Below are positions 9,390-18,592 of a DNA stretch of 64,000 bases, in pieces (position 1 is the first letter of the stretch; each line of letters starts with the position of its first letter). The notes beneath the pieces are model-generated. The model did no database searches, was not told the origin of the DNA, and saw only the letters and a list, made by a program, of their open reading frames with translations. Source of the DNA: Terribacillus aidingensis (GTDB lineage: Bacteria; Bacillota; Bacilli; Bacillales; Amphibacillaceae); contig NZ_OBEK01000002.1 in assembly GCF_900215625.1 (NCBI RefSeq), positions 666,676 through 730,675 of the forward strand. The letters run 5' to 3'. Both the position numbers and the translations under genes were made by a program.

Positions 9390-11303
9390 ATGACACAATT
9401 AGCCGAATTATATGAAAACACAATGCCTTTCTCCCTGCTGCAAGACAAAGAGCGCAATGCGTTGTTTGAGCAAGCAGAAATCGAGGAATTTTTAGAAAAT
9501 GAGTACATTGTTTCAGCCGAAGAGAAAGATGAAGATGCCCATGTGCATTATTTTGTCTCAGGTGTTGCAAAAGATATTATTTACCAGGCCAACGGCAAGC
9601 AAGTTGCTGTTCGTTATGACTATCCTGGAGATTTTGCCGGTTTATTAACGCTGGTAGCAAATGGCGACATGCAAATAGCTGTTCAAGCGGCAGAAAAAGC
9701 AAAATCGATTGTTTTCCCGAAGGCTTCCTTCCAGCAAGCCATGCAGCAAAATGCACAGTTTTCGCAGGCGATTCTCGAGCGAGTCAGCCAGATGATGAAA
9801 AGCTTGTATGAAGAAGTAAAATATAAAACAAGCGATCTATCTGACCAAACGGAACCGGCCCTCTATAAGAAGCGCGTATCCAGTTTTATGGAGCGACCTA
9901 CTTTCATTCATCCCGACGAATCCGTTTATGCAGCAGCCGAACTGCTGCAAACTGCAGAAACGGAAGGCGTAGCTGTCAGTGCGAACAAACAAGATATTGA
10001 AGGGATGATTGGATATCGGCAAATATTTGATGCTCTAAAGGAAGGCAGATTGGACGCCCCAGCAGAACAGATTATGAACAAAGATTATTATTTTGTGCAG
10101 GAGCATGATTTTATTTATGATGCCCTTTCCTTCCTTAAGCATCACCCAGCGGCTGTCATACCTGTGCTCCACGGAAGCAGAGCGGTCGGTTTTATCCGCC
10201 AGTCCTCTTTCCTAAGTGTATCGAACAGCGTTTACTTTGAGCTCACTTACAGAATTGCCAATGCCGATTCAATTGAAACACTGGCTAGTCTCAGTCCGGT
10301 GCACAACAGGCAATTTCAGTTGTTCATCCAGCAGCTGATCGACGAGCGCATGTATGGCTACGACATTGTTGAATTGATCTCAAGCTACAATGATCGAATG
10401 CACAGGCAGATTATCGAACTGTCAGAACGGGAAATGGTACAAGAGGGATACGGCAGACCAAAGATTAATTACTGCTTTATCGTAATGGGAAGTGAAGGCA
10501 GGAAAGAACAGGGATTCAGTACAGACCAAGATAACGGGATCATTCTTGCGGACTACGATGAATTGAACTATAAAGAAGAAATAGAAACCTACTTCGAAAG
10601 ATTGACAGAAAAGATCAATACTAAGCTCGATGCCTGCGGGTTCCCGCTTTGTACCGGCGGCATTATGGCGAAGGAAAAGAAATGGCGCCACTCCCTGTCC
10701 CAATGGTCTCATACCATTGATCAATGGCTGCGGAATTTGGATGCACAAGAAGTAAGAGATTTTACTATTTTTATTGATTTTCGCCCTGTGTATGGAGATT
10801 TTGATCTTGCTCACAAGCTCCGGGAAAAACTTACACATGCTATGCAGCACGCACCAAAACTGCAGCCAATGCTGATTCGCGACACGCTGCAGATACGTGT
10901 ACCGCTGCAAGCATTTGGCCGCATCTCTACAAGTTCAAAGGAAAAGCACCTAAATCTAAAGCAGTCAGCTATGATGCAAATTGTTAATGCCGTACGTATT
11001 TACGCCGTCGGCTATGGTATTGAAAACGTCCATACTGTCCGGCGCCTTCGCTCTCTTCTAGACAATAACTACATGTCTAAAAGTGACAGTGAAATGGCTA
11101 TCCAAGCATTGCATGAACTGCTGCTCTTCCGTCTTAAGCTTAATCTGCAGCAATTGGATGCTGGTGAACCATTAACAACGCAAATTTCTGTAAAAGAACT
11201 GGACAAAGTCGAAAAACAGACACTGAAAAATGCACTTGCTGCTGCAAAAGGAATGCAGCAAGGCCTTGAACTAAGACAGAATAGAAACAAGGTGAACGGA
11301 TGA
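9390..11303 (+). CDS. cNMP-binding / CBS / DUF294 nucleotidyltransferase-like signalling protein
   Basis: 637-aa cytoplasmic protein with, in order, a Crp-type cyclic-nucleotide-binding-like domain (about residues 15-130), two CBS modules (about 155-275), a DUF294 nucleotidyltransferase domain (GSEGRKEQGFSTDQD at about 365-380) and a DUF294 C-terminal domain (about 480-620). The G-S-x-G-R-x-E-Q and D-x-D residues of the GlnD-like transferase core are kept. The family suggests nucleotide-sensing regulation, but no substrate can be named. AAGGAG precedes the ATG. The stop overlaps the ATG of the next gene (ATGA), so the two are translationally coupled. The gene diverges from bkdR. Confidence 0.85.
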   Translation: MTQLAELYENTMPFSLLQDKERNALFEQAEIEEFLENEYIVSAEEKDEDAHVHYFVSGVAKDIIYQANGKQVAVRYDYPGDFAGLLTLVANGDMQIAVQAAEKAKSIVFPKASFQQAMQQNAQFSQAILERVSQMMKSLYEEVKYKTSDLSDQTEPALYKKRVSSFMERPTFIHPDESVYAAAELLQTAETEGVAVSANKQDIEGMIGYRQIFDALKEGRLDAPAEQIMNKDYYFVQEHDFIYDALSFLKHHPAAVIPVLHGSRAVGFIRQSSFLSVSNSVYFELTYRIANADSIETLASLSPVHNRQFQLFIQQLIDERMYGYDIVELISSYNDRMHRQIIELSEREMVQEGYGRPKINYCFIVMGSEGRKEQGFSTDQDNGIILADYDELNYKEEIETYFERLTEKINTKLDACGFPLCTGGIMAKEKKWRHSLSQWSHTIDQWLRNLDAQEVRDFTIFIDFRPVYGDFDLAHKLREKLTHAMQHAPKLQPMLIRDTLQIRVPLQAFGRISTSSKEKHLNLKQSAMMQIVNAVRIYAVGYGIENVHTVRRLRSLLDNNYMSKSDSEMAIQALHELLLFRLKLNLQQLDAGEPLTTQISVKELDKVEKQTLKNALAAAKGMQQGLELRQNRNKVNG

Positions 11304-12049
11304 TAATCGATTTTCAGCTTTTCCGTTATATGCTTTATGGGAAATTGACACAGTATATAAAGCGAAAAGCGCTGATGAAAGCACCAGCATATGAACGGCT
11401 GCAAGAAGCACTTACCAATTACCGGCCAGCCCGTTCGCTGCGGGAGGTGCCATTCGAAGATCAGATATTTACGGTTTTTGATTTAGAAACGACTGGCTTC
11501 TTCCCCGACTTCGGACATGAGATTATCTCAATCGGAGCGGTCCAAGTACAAGGAAACCGCATACTATCTGATAAGACATTTTATGAAGTTGCAAAACCAA
11601 TGCTGAAAACACCAAAGAAGATAATCAAATTAACCAAAATGGATCCTGATGAAATAGAGAACGCGCCCGCATTCACCGAAGTGATGGAACGTTTTTTGGC
11701 ATACAGTAAAGATACCATTCTCGTTGCCCATCCAGCATCATTCGATATTCGGTTTATCCAGACGATGCTGAAAATGTATAAACTGCCTCCCCTCTCCTGC
11801 TATACGTTAGATTCACAAATAATGGCGAGGATGTTTTTCAAAAAAAGGCAGTGCCGTCTTGACAGCTTAATCAGCCGCTTCGGGGTTCCGCAGCTCGATC
11901 GGCACCACGCACTGGGGGATGCGAAAATGACAGCAAACGTGTTCGTTCATCTGCTGGACATGGCAGCTGACCGAGGCATCCGTGATTATGCCAGCCTCCA
12001 GCTGCCCTTAAGCAAGATTAAAAAGAAAATCAGGACAGCGCATCTTTAG
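11300..12049 (+). CDS. DnaQ-like DEDDh 3'-5' exonuclease
   Basis: 249-aa exonuclease of the DNA polymerase III epsilon family. The Exo I motif is FTVFDLETTGFF, the Exo II region is HPASFDIRF, and Exo III is HHALGDAK, which completes the DEDDh set. It is a stand-alone protein without a polymerase domain. It overlaps the upstream DUF294 gene by 4 nt, a pairing that hints at a joint role in nucleotide or nucleic-acid turnover (inference). Its stop codon lies inside the loop of the following terminator. Confidence 0.88.
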   Translation: MIIDFQLFRYMLYGKLTQYIKRKALMKAPAYERLQEALTNYRPARSLREVPFEDQIFTVFDLETTGFFPDFGHEIISIGAVQVQGNRILSDKTFYEVAKPMLKTPKKIIKLTKMDPDEIENAPAFTEVMERFLAYSKDTILVAHPASFDIRFIQTMLKMYKLPPLSCYTLDSQIMARMFFKKRQCRLDSLISRFGVPQLDRHHALGDAKMTANVFVHLLDMAADRGIRDYASLQLPLSKIKKKIRTAHL

Positions 12050-12065
12050 GCGCTGTCCTGATTTT
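12026..12065. terminator. Bidirectional terminator between convergent genes
   Basis: A near-perfect inverted repeat (core arms AGGACAGCGC and GCGCTGTCCT, 12032-12041 and 12050-12059) is extended by flanking A and T tracts. It can end both the plus-strand exonuclease transcript and the minus-strand aspartate kinase transcript. The exonuclease stop codon is in the 8-nt loop. Confidence 0.9.
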
Positions 12066-12068
12066 TAA

Positions 12069-13415
12069 TTACTGGAAAAATGCTTGATATAAAGATTTCA
12101 CCGCATCATGAAGCTGTGTCGTTTTAACACCGAACATCAAGGAAACTTCGGAGGAACCTTGGTTGATCATTTCGATATTCACATTTGCGTCTGTGAATGC
12201 TTTTGTAGCGGTGCTGGATACTCCGATAGACTCAATCATTCCTTCTCCCACAATCATAATCATGGAAAGATCTCGGTCAATCGATACATGATCTGCTTGG
12301 AGCTCCTCTTTCAGCCGGCGTACTACAATCGCTTCTTTGTCTGCAGGAAGCTGACTCTCCCGAATAATAACACTCATGTCATCAATTCCTGATGGCGCAT
12401 GTTCAAAGGAAATGTTCTCTTCTTCGAGAATCTGCAGAAGCTTCCGTCCAAAACCGAGCTCCCGGTTCATTAAGTATTTGCTAATATAAATACTCAGGAA
12501 ACCTGCATCACTTGCAATACCGATGACCGGGTTGCCCGTCACTTCCCTCTCCGCTACTATCATCGTACCTGGCGCAGACGGATTATTGGTGTTTTTCACA
12601 CACACTGGAATCTTTGCCTGGAACGCCGGAATTAAAGCTTCATCATGAAACACAGAAAAACCAGCATAAGATAATTCCCGCATTTCCCGATACGTCAGTG
12701 TATGGATTTCTTTCGGATTATCCACGATGTTTGGGTTCACACTGTACACACTATCTACATCGGTGAAATTTTCGTATAAAGAAGCTTTTACACCTGCACT
12801 TACAATCGAACCAGTAATATCAGATCCGCCCCGCGGAAATGTTGCCAGTTTCCCTTCTTTTGTATAGCCAAAGAAACCTGGAATGACTTGCACCTCTTCA
12901 CGTTCACGAAGCTTGTACAAATGATCGAAGCTTTCATCAAGTATACGGGCGCCGCCTAGTTCCTCTCTGACAAGAAGACCCGCTTCCTGCGGATTAACAT
13001 AAGCTGCTTTCACGCCTAACTTGTTAAGATAAGCACTGAATACTTTCGCCAGCGAATCTTCTCCCGTAGCTTTCAAAGCGTCCATTTTATCCAAAACAGG
13101 AATAGTATCAGCTAGTATTCCTTCTAAATGATCAGCTATTTGCTCAATTAGAATGTTATCCAGCTCCAAGTCACTAACGATGGAGCGAAAACGCGCTAGT
13201 ACTTTCTCCACTTGTTTGCTGACGTCTTCTCCTTTGCGATGTGCCTCGCCGATTGCAATCAGCAAATCTGTTACCTTCGTATCTGCCTTATCACGTTTCC
13301 CCGGTGCAGAAACGACAATAAATTTCCGTTCTGTATCTTCTTTTACAATTTGTGCTACTTTGCGGAGCTGATCCGCACTTGCTACTGAACTACCACCAAA
13401 TTTAGCTACCTTCAT
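12069..13415 (-). CDS. Aspartate kinase, monofunctional
   Basis: Phosphorylates aspartate, the first step toward lysine, threonine, methionine and diaminopimelate. The protein has 448 aa, with the kinase motif KFGGSSVAS at residues 4-12, the catalytic TFPRGGSDITGS, and two C-terminal ACT domains (from about residue 300). It resembles the threonine-type aspartokinase (YclM/ThrD) rather than the two-subunit LysC type. GGAGAG precedes the ATG. The gene is monocistronic, ending at the bidirectional terminator. I saw no lysine riboswitch in the short leader. Confidence 0.92.
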   Translation of the reverse strand: MKVAKFGGSSVASADQLRKVAQIVKEDTERKFIVVSAPGKRDKADTKVTDLLIAIGEAHRKGEDVSKQVEKVLARFRSIVSDLELDNILIEQIADHLEGILADTIPVLDKMDALKATGEDSLAKVFSAYLNKLGVKAAYVNPQEAGLLVREELGGARILDESFDHLYKLREREEVQVIPGFFGYTKEGKLATFPRGGSDITGSIVSAGVKASLYENFTDVDSVYSVNPNIVDNPKEIHTLTYREMRELSYAGFSVFHDEALIPAFQAKIPVCVKNTNNPSAPGTMIVAEREVTGNPVIGIASDAGFLSIYISKYLMNRELGFGRKLLQILEEENISFEHAPSGIDDMSVIIRESQLPADKEAIVVRRLKEELQADHVSIDRDLSMIMIVGEGMIESIGVSSTATKAFTDANVNIEMINQGSSEVSLMFGVKTTQLHDAVKSLYQAFFQ

Positions 13416-13583
13416 ATCTCTCTCTCCATTACGCTTTTTCTATACATAGATAAAATAGTATCACAGGTTTTCAGCCGCTGACTAGATGAAAGACATAATT
13501 TTGAGAAAAAAGTGACGATGATAGTTTACATAATATTATTATGGTTAATTGACTTTGTTGATTTACTTATCTAGAGAAAGAAA

Positions 13584-13631
13584 GAAGGACATTACAACCA
13601 TTGTATCCTACAAAAGGTAATGTCCTTTCTT
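13584..13631 (-). terminator. Terminator of the NhaC-family transporter gene
   Basis: Arms AGGACATTAC (13586-13595) and GTAATGTCCT (13617-13626) form a hairpin. On the minus strand a pyrimidine-rich CTTCTTTCTTTC tail follows. Confidence 0.75.
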
Positions 13632-13660
13632 CTTTATTTTATCATCTTATTATCGCTCTT

Positions 13661-14941
13661 TTAGTCTTTCTTCTTTCTCGGATATCCGAGAAGAATAGCA
13701 ATGCTTCCGCAAATTCCAATAAGAATTGGGTAGAAGGAATATTGCAAGATGCTTACTGGCGAAATACCAGCTATACTAGCAGCGGTCAGTAATTGCGCAC
13801 CATATGGAATCAACCCTTGAATGGTACAAGAAAAGATATCTAAGATACTTGCAGTTTTTCGCGGATCAATTCCATATTTATCAGAAATATTCTTTGCAAG
13901 CGGACCGGCAATTAAAATTGAAATCGTATTATTAGCCGTCGATAAGTTCGTGAGTCCCACAAGCCCTGCCACACTAAATTCAGCACCTTTTTGGGACTTG
14001 ATTTTTCGTGTGGAGAGGTGAAGCAGAAAGTCAATCCCGCCATTATGCTTAATAATTGCTACCATTCCAGCTATTAAGATAGCGAGAAAGGCGATTTCAT
14101 ACATACCTGCGATTCCGTCTCCTATCGTTTGGAAAAGCGTCATTACTTGATAGCTGCCATCGACCAAGCCAATAACACCAGAAAAAACAATACCTAATGC
14201 TAGCACAAGGAAAACATTCATTCCGGCTAAAGCAAAGACAATTACGGAAATGTAAGGCAGAATTTTTATCCAATTATAACTAACATGGTCAACTTGTGCT
14301 GTTTCACCTATGGTCATTATCCCTAAAACAATGCTGGTTACGATAGCTGCTGGCAGCACAATCCAGAAATTCACTTTAAATTTATCCTTCATTTTCACAC
14401 CTTGCGAACGGACGGCGGTGATAGTGGTATCTGAAATAAAGGATAAATTATCGCCAAACATTGCTCCGCCAATTATTGCCGCTGTGACGAAAGCTACAGA
14501 AAGTTCGGTTTGTTCACTTATCCCAACACCAATTGGCGCTAACGCCGCAATCGTGCCTACTGATGTACCCATAGCCAGTGAGATAAAGCAGGCAATGATG
14601 AACAGACCTACAATAAGCAGGTTTTGCGGCACAAACGATAGTGCGAAGTTAACTGTAGCGTCCACAGCTCCCATACCTTTTGCAGTTGCTGAAAATGCAC
14701 CAGCTAAAAGAAAAATTACAACCATCATCATGACATTTAAATTACCTGCGCCTTGACAAAAAATATCAACCTTTCGCGCAAATGTTTCTTTTCGATTCAT
14801 CGCCAATGCTACAGCACCTGCAATAGCAATAGCTACGATAACAGGAAATGCATAAAAATCACCCATAATAATGCCTGAACCAATAAATAAAATCAAAAAA
14901 ACAAGAAATGGGATGAGCGCCCATGGATTTCCTCTCTTCAT
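13661..14941 (-). CDS. NhaC-family transporter, probable methionine transporter (MetT type)
   Basis: 426-aa integral membrane protein of the NhaC Na+/H+ antiporter superfamily with 10-12 predicted hydrophobic segments. The conserved NhaC-like block AMFGDNLSFISDTTI lies near residue 160. On sequence alone it would be called an antiporter. However, a SAM-I riboswitch with its own terminator lies directly upstream, and S-box-controlled NhaC-family genes have been predicted to be methionine transporters (MetT). I therefore prefer methionine uptake. GGAGGTGG precedes the ATG. Monocistronic. Confidence 0.75.
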   Translation of the reverse strand: MKRGNPWALIPFLVFLILFIGSGIIMGDFYAFPVIVAIAIAGAVALAMNRKETFARKVDIFCQGAGNLNVMMMVVIFLLAGAFSATAKGMGAVDATVNFALSFVPQNLLIVGLFIIACFISLAMGTSVGTIAALAPIGVGISEQTELSVAFVTAAIIGGAMFGDNLSFISDTTITAVRSQGVKMKDKFKVNFWIVLPAAIVTSIVLGIMTIGETAQVDHVSYNWIKILPYISVIVFALAGMNVFLVLALGIVFSGVIGLVDGSYQVMTLFQTIGDGIAGMYEIAFLAILIAGMVAIIKHNGGIDFLLHLSTRKIKSQKGAEFSVAGLVGLTNLSTANNTISILIAGPLAKNISDKYGIDPRKTASILDIFSCTIQGLIPYGAQLLTAASIAGISPVSILQYSFYPILIGICGSIAILLGYPRKKKD

Positions 14942-14992
14942 TGTTCCACCTCCAAAAATAAATACGACAAGTCACTTTCCAACTTGCAAACA

Positions 14993-15030
14993 AAGAAAGA
15001 CCCCTTCTCAAATAACAAGAAGAGGCCTTA
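14993..15030 (-). terminator. Riboswitch-controlled terminator
   Basis: On the minus strand AAGGCCTCTTCT pairs, with a few G-U pairs, with AGAAGGGGTCTT across a 9-nt loop, and a TTTCTTTG tail follows. The 5' arm can instead pair with the AATAAGAGAAG segment at the 3' end of the SAM aptamer, giving an antiterminator. It lies about 50 nt upstream of the transporter start. Confidence 0.85.
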
Positions 15031-15048
15031 TAGCTATAAAACACTTCT

Positions 15049-15152
15049 CTTATTTTTACAAGCTCTTGCTTGCTGGATTTGGCACAGCAACTTAGTTATA
15101 AGTTCCGCTGCCGAGATCTCATCGGGCCAGTCCCTCCATCTCTCTTAATAAG
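15049..15152 (-). promoter_or_regulatory. SAM-I (S-box) riboswitch aptamer
   Basis: The minus-strand sequence carries the S-box core almost unchanged: CTTATTAAGAGAG opens P1, then GAGGGACTGGCCCGATGA, the CTCGGCAGC side of P2, the GTGCTGTGCCAAATCCAGCA stretch, and AATAAG closing P1. Binding of S-adenosylmethionine should stabilise P1 and let the downstream terminator form, switching off the transporter when methionine/SAM is plentiful. Confidence 0.93.
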
Positions 15153-15187
15153 AAAAAAATATTAAATTATTTGTCGCAGTAAATAAG

Positions 15188-15216
15188 AGGATACATGATT
15201 TGAGTTTCTTTATCAA
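15188..15216 (-). promoter_or_regulatory. Predicted sigma-A promoter of the SAM riboswitch transcript
   Basis: TTGATA (15211-15216) and TATCCT (15188-15193) are separated by 17 nt and lie about 35 nt upstream of the aptamer. The -10 box is imperfect. Confidence 0.5.
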
Positions 15217-15431
15217 CAGAAATTTAATGGATATACATGGCATTTGTAGATGTCTTAGGAAAAATAATCCTGAACGGGCAATTAAGATAGAGGTAATGTA
15301 CTTTTACATTCGTAGTAATACTGCAAACTCTGTCGACGCGTTTCACATTCCCATATGAGCAATTCCAAAATCTAATGCAGGTAGGATACACACAATAATG
15401 GGATATTCTACGTTTACCGGCCTGTAAAAAC

Positions 15432-15460
15432 AAAAAAACCGAGGATGAAGCACCCCGGCT
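15432..15460 (-). terminator. Terminator of the rhamnose ABC operon
   Basis: On the minus strand AGCCGGGG pairs with CCTCGGT (one G-U pair) and is followed by TTTTTTTG. It lies just after the rhaS stop. Confidence 0.85.
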
Positions 15461-15469
15461 TGAAGAATC

Positions 15470-16510
15470 TCAATATACGTCTTTCCACTCATCGATATTT
15501 TCTTTATCAAACTTAAACGGATCGCCTAACATAATCTGCGCCCCTTCCCCATCTTCGACCACTTCTACTTCTCCGAGGTCGCGCAGATCAACTTTTTCTT
15601 CAAGTTCGCCGCTTATATTGCCCTCTCCTAACTCATATGCTGTATAGGCAGCAGCCTTACCAACATCAATTGGGTTCCATAGGTACATCCAAGGACTGAC
15701 GCCGCTTTCAATATATGTTGCCATTTCACTCGGAAGACCTAGACCTGTCAGCGCCACTTCTCCTTCTAACCCTTTATCCGTAAGAACCTTACCCGCTGCT
15801 GCAATACCGACTGTGGTTGGGGCAATAATCGCTTTCAAATCTGGATATGACTTTAGCAGTGCTTCTGTTTCAGATACACTTTTATCACGTAAATCGTCGC
15901 CATAAGCTACCTTTACAAGTTCGATGTTTTTGTATTCCTCTTTTTCTAATTCCTTTTTCATCCATTCTATCCACTCATTTTGATTCGTCGCTTGACTCGT
16001 TGCACTCAATACTGCAATTTGACCTTCTCCGCCGATCATTTCAGATACTGCTTCAATTTGAACGCGACCGATTCGTTCTGGGTTGGCTTGGTTCACATGA
16101 ATATCACGGCTGTCTGCATTGACTGCTGAATCGACAGACAATACTTTGATTCCTTGATCTCTCGCCTTTTTCAGTGCAGGCTCAAGGGCATCCGGATCAT
16201 TGCCGGCAACTGCAATTACATCTACTTTTTGTGTGATTAACTGTTCAATAATTTGAATTTGGCCTTCTGCAGTTGGCTGGTCCGGCGATCTCAGAATCAC
16301 TTCACCGCCCAATTCTTTCACTGCGCTCTCAAAACCTTCCTGCATCTTTTCTCCATAAGGATTTCCTGTGTTCTTAAACACAAAAGCATATTTCTTTGGC
16401 CCATCGTCTGTGTTACCAGATGCACCGTTGGATTCTGGTGCTCCTTGGCTGCAAGCAGCCAGCATACATACTAATACTAACAATCCCACCCATTTCGTAA
16501 ATTTCTTCAT
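15470..16510 (-). CDS. rhaS: Rhamnose ABC transporter, substrate-binding lipoprotein
   Basis: Extracellular sugar-binding protein of the LacI-like periplasmic-binding family (346 aa). The N-terminus is a lipoprotein signal peptide with lipobox LAAC followed by SQG. The binding fold (KYAFVFKNTGNPYGEKMQEG, AVAGNDPDALEPAL) and the C-terminal GDPFKFDKENIDEWKDVY are typical of rhamnose RhaS proteins. Two ATGs are adjacent (16513 and 16510); the second lies 6 nt from GGGGAG. It is the last gene of the ABC operon and lies next to a complete rhamnose pathway. Confidence 0.88.
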   Translation of the reverse strand: MKKFTKWVGLLVLVCMLAACSQGAPESNGASGNTDDGPKKYAFVFKNTGNPYGEKMQEGFESAVKELGGEVILRSPDQPTAEGQIQIIEQLITQKVDVIAVAGNDPDALEPALKKARDQGIKVLSVDSAVNADSRDIHVNQANPERIGRVQIEAVSEMIGGEGQIAVLSATSQATNQNEWIEWMKKELEKEEYKNIELVKVAYGDDLRDKSVSETEALLKSYPDLKAIIAPTTVGIAAAGKVLTDKGLEGEVALTGLGLPSEMATYIESGVSPWMYLWNPIDVGKAAAYTAYELGEGNISGELEEKVDLRDLGEVEVVEDGEGAQIMLGDPFKFDKENIDEWKDVY

Positions 16511-16554
16511 CATGTTCTCCCCTTTTTCTATTTGTATCAGCTAAGCTGGAGTAC

Positions 16555-17559
16555 TCATTTTCTTTTTATCATGCTGCCTAACTTTGGAATGGCAACAGAC
16601 AGTATGAGCAATGCGCCGACAATGATTAAGAACAGCTGGCTCGGCATATTGATTAACCCAAGCCCGTATTGCAGATAGCCGATAATAAAGACAGCTATTA
16701 CAACACCGAGAATACGTCCTTTACCGCCAGCGGTGCTCACACCACCCAGTGCAGCCATGGCAATAATGTCCAATTCATACATTGTGGCAATATTTGGTCT
16801 TGTACTGCCCATTCTGGAAGTTAGGAAAATAGCTGTAATAGCAGCCAATAGTCCTGCCAGCATAAAGACAATTACTTTTATACGATCAACTCGCACACCA
16901 GAGAATCGACTTGCAGTCGGATTGTTACCGATAGCAAACACCTTTCTGCCGAAAGTTGTCTGATGCATGAGAATTCCGAAGACGATAGCCAAAGCTGCAA
17001 AAACAATCAGCAGAAATGGGATGCCAAATACATACCCCCATCCGAAGAAGCCAAACCATTCTGGAAAGCCTCCTGCAGCTTGATCTTCCAATATAATGTA
17101 AGCAATTCCTCGGTAAAGAATCATTGTGCCGAGTGTAACAATGACGGCTGACAGCTCTTTAAATTTAACGATTAACAGACCATTGATTAAACCGCAAACA
17201 GCTCCCGTGACAAGACAAGCAACAATCGCTACTTCCATTGGCAGTCCGGCAGTTGTATATAGAGACGCCATAACCACGGAAGACAATGCTACTGTAGATC
17301 CTACCGAAATATCGATATCCCGCATGATCATAATCATCGCCATCGGAAAAACGATTATGGCTTTATCCAAGAACACCATCGTTCCATCCCGCAAACTCGG
17401 ATAATTGAGAAAGTATGGCGACACATAACTGCCAAACAGCAGAACTGCTACTAAAATGAGCAGAAGCATCCATTCCCATTGAAAAAACAAGCGTTTCCAG
17501 GAGAACGGCAGCTGTGTTTCCAACGTACGAGGTTGATAGGTTTGTTTTTCTTGTTCCAT
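16555..17559 (-). CDS. rhaQ: Rhamnose ABC transporter permease
   Basis: 334-aa RbsC-type permease with about 8-10 membrane segments and the conserved cytoplasmic loop GRKVFAIGNNPTASRFSGV. C-terminal AALGGVSTAGGKGR is typical for carbohydrate permeases of this class. Its ATG shares one base with the TGA of the preceding permease gene (TGATG), so translation is coupled. The Q name is given from operon order and is less certain than the function. Confidence 0.85.
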   Translation of the reverse strand: MEQEKQTYQPRTLETQLPFSWKRLFFQWEWMLLLILVAVLLFGSYVSPYFLNYPSLRDGTMVFLDKAIIVFPMAMIMIMRDIDISVGSTVALSSVVMASLYTTAGLPMEVAIVACLVTGAVCGLINGLLIVKFKELSAVIVTLGTMILYRGIAYIILEDQAAGGFPEWFGFFGWGYVFGIPFLLIVFAALAIVFGILMHQTTFGRKVFAIGNNPTASRFSGVRVDRIKVIVFMLAGLLAAITAIFLTSRMGSTRPNIATMYELDIIAMAALGGVSTAGGKGRILGVVIAVFIIGYLQYGLGLINMPSQLFLIIVGALLILSVAIPKLGSMIKRK

Positions 17560-18578
17560 CAGCCTGCCCTCCTTAGCGAGTGTGTACGATCAACACGCCG
17601 TTTTACGATACTATTTACGATAACGGCAAGCAAAATTATAAATCCTTGAATGCCGTTTTGCCAGAATGGTGATACATTCAAAAGCGGCAGTGCATTATTT
17701 AAAATTCCAAGTAAGATGGCACCTAACAAAACGCCCCCAAGCTTACCGGAACCGCCCGCAATACTGACACCGCCAAGTATACAAGCAGCAATAACCGTCA
17801 ATTCATATCCAGATGCCGTATCACCTTGAGCAGAGGCAAATTTAGACACCCACAGAACGCCGCATAAGCCTGATAATCCACCCATAATTGTATAAACCAG
17901 TAACAAAATCCGACTCTGTTTAATACCGCTCACTGCTGCAGATTGCGGATTACTGCCGACAGCATAAATTTGGCGGCCGGTGCGCGTGTAATTCAAAAAG
18001 TAAAAGAATACGAGACAGAAAAAGACCGCAACCCAGATCAGATGATTTATTCCTAAGAAAGATCCTCCCGCTAATGCAACGAAACCTTTTGACATTTGAT
18101 AAGAACTGACCCATTCTCCGTCACTGACCAAAAATGTAAGACCGCGGAATATATTCATCAATGCCAGTGTCGCTATAATCGGCAGTAAACCTACCCTTGC
18201 AATCAGCAAGCCAATGACGATACCGCATACAGAACCGATTATCGTCCCAAATAATAAACATAGAAGCGGGTTGATGGACGGATTGGCTGCGACCAGCTGT
18301 GCCGTCAGCATACCTGACAGCGCTATGACCGCTCCTATTGACAAGTCAATTCCTCTTGTAATAAGAACAATCATCATTCCTAAAGAGAGGATTACCAAGA
18401 TTGACGTATTCGTAGCCAAATCAAGAATATTTTCGCCCGTTAAAAAAGAGGGATTTCGCATCTGTACGCCGATACACAAAAGGATAATAAAGAATAACAA
18501 GCCTAACTCACGAAATTGATAAAACAACGTGAGCATATTTTTTTTCGGATTTTCTGTATGCGCTACTTTGATTTCCAC
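17559..18578 (-). CDS. rhaP: Rhamnose ABC transporter permease
   Basis: 339-aa RbsC-type permease, a paralogue of the next gene, with the loop GRQIYAVGSNPQSAAVSGI and CILGGVSIAGGSGKLGG. It begins with GTG at 18578, eight bases after a strong GGAGG. It lies between the ATPase gene and the second permease gene. Two different permeases, one ATPase and one binding protein match the RhaSTPQ-type importer. Confidence 0.85.
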   Translation of the reverse strand: MEIKVAHTENPKKNMLTLFYQFRELGLLFFIILLCIGVQMRNPSFLTGENILDLATNTSILVILSLGMMIVLITRGIDLSIGAVIALSGMLTAQLVAANPSINPLLCLLFGTIIGSVCGIVIGLLIARVGLLPIIATLALMNIFRGLTFLVSDGEWVSSYQMSKGFVALAGGSFLGINHLIWVAVFFCLVFFYFLNYTRTGRQIYAVGSNPQSAAVSGIKQSRILLLVYTIMGGLSGLCGVLWVSKFASAQGDTASGYELTVIAACILGGVSIAGGSGKLGGVLLGAILLGILNNALPLLNVSPFWQNGIQGFIILLAVIVNSIVKRRVDRTHSLRRAG

Positions 18579-18592
18579 TAATATCTCCTCCT

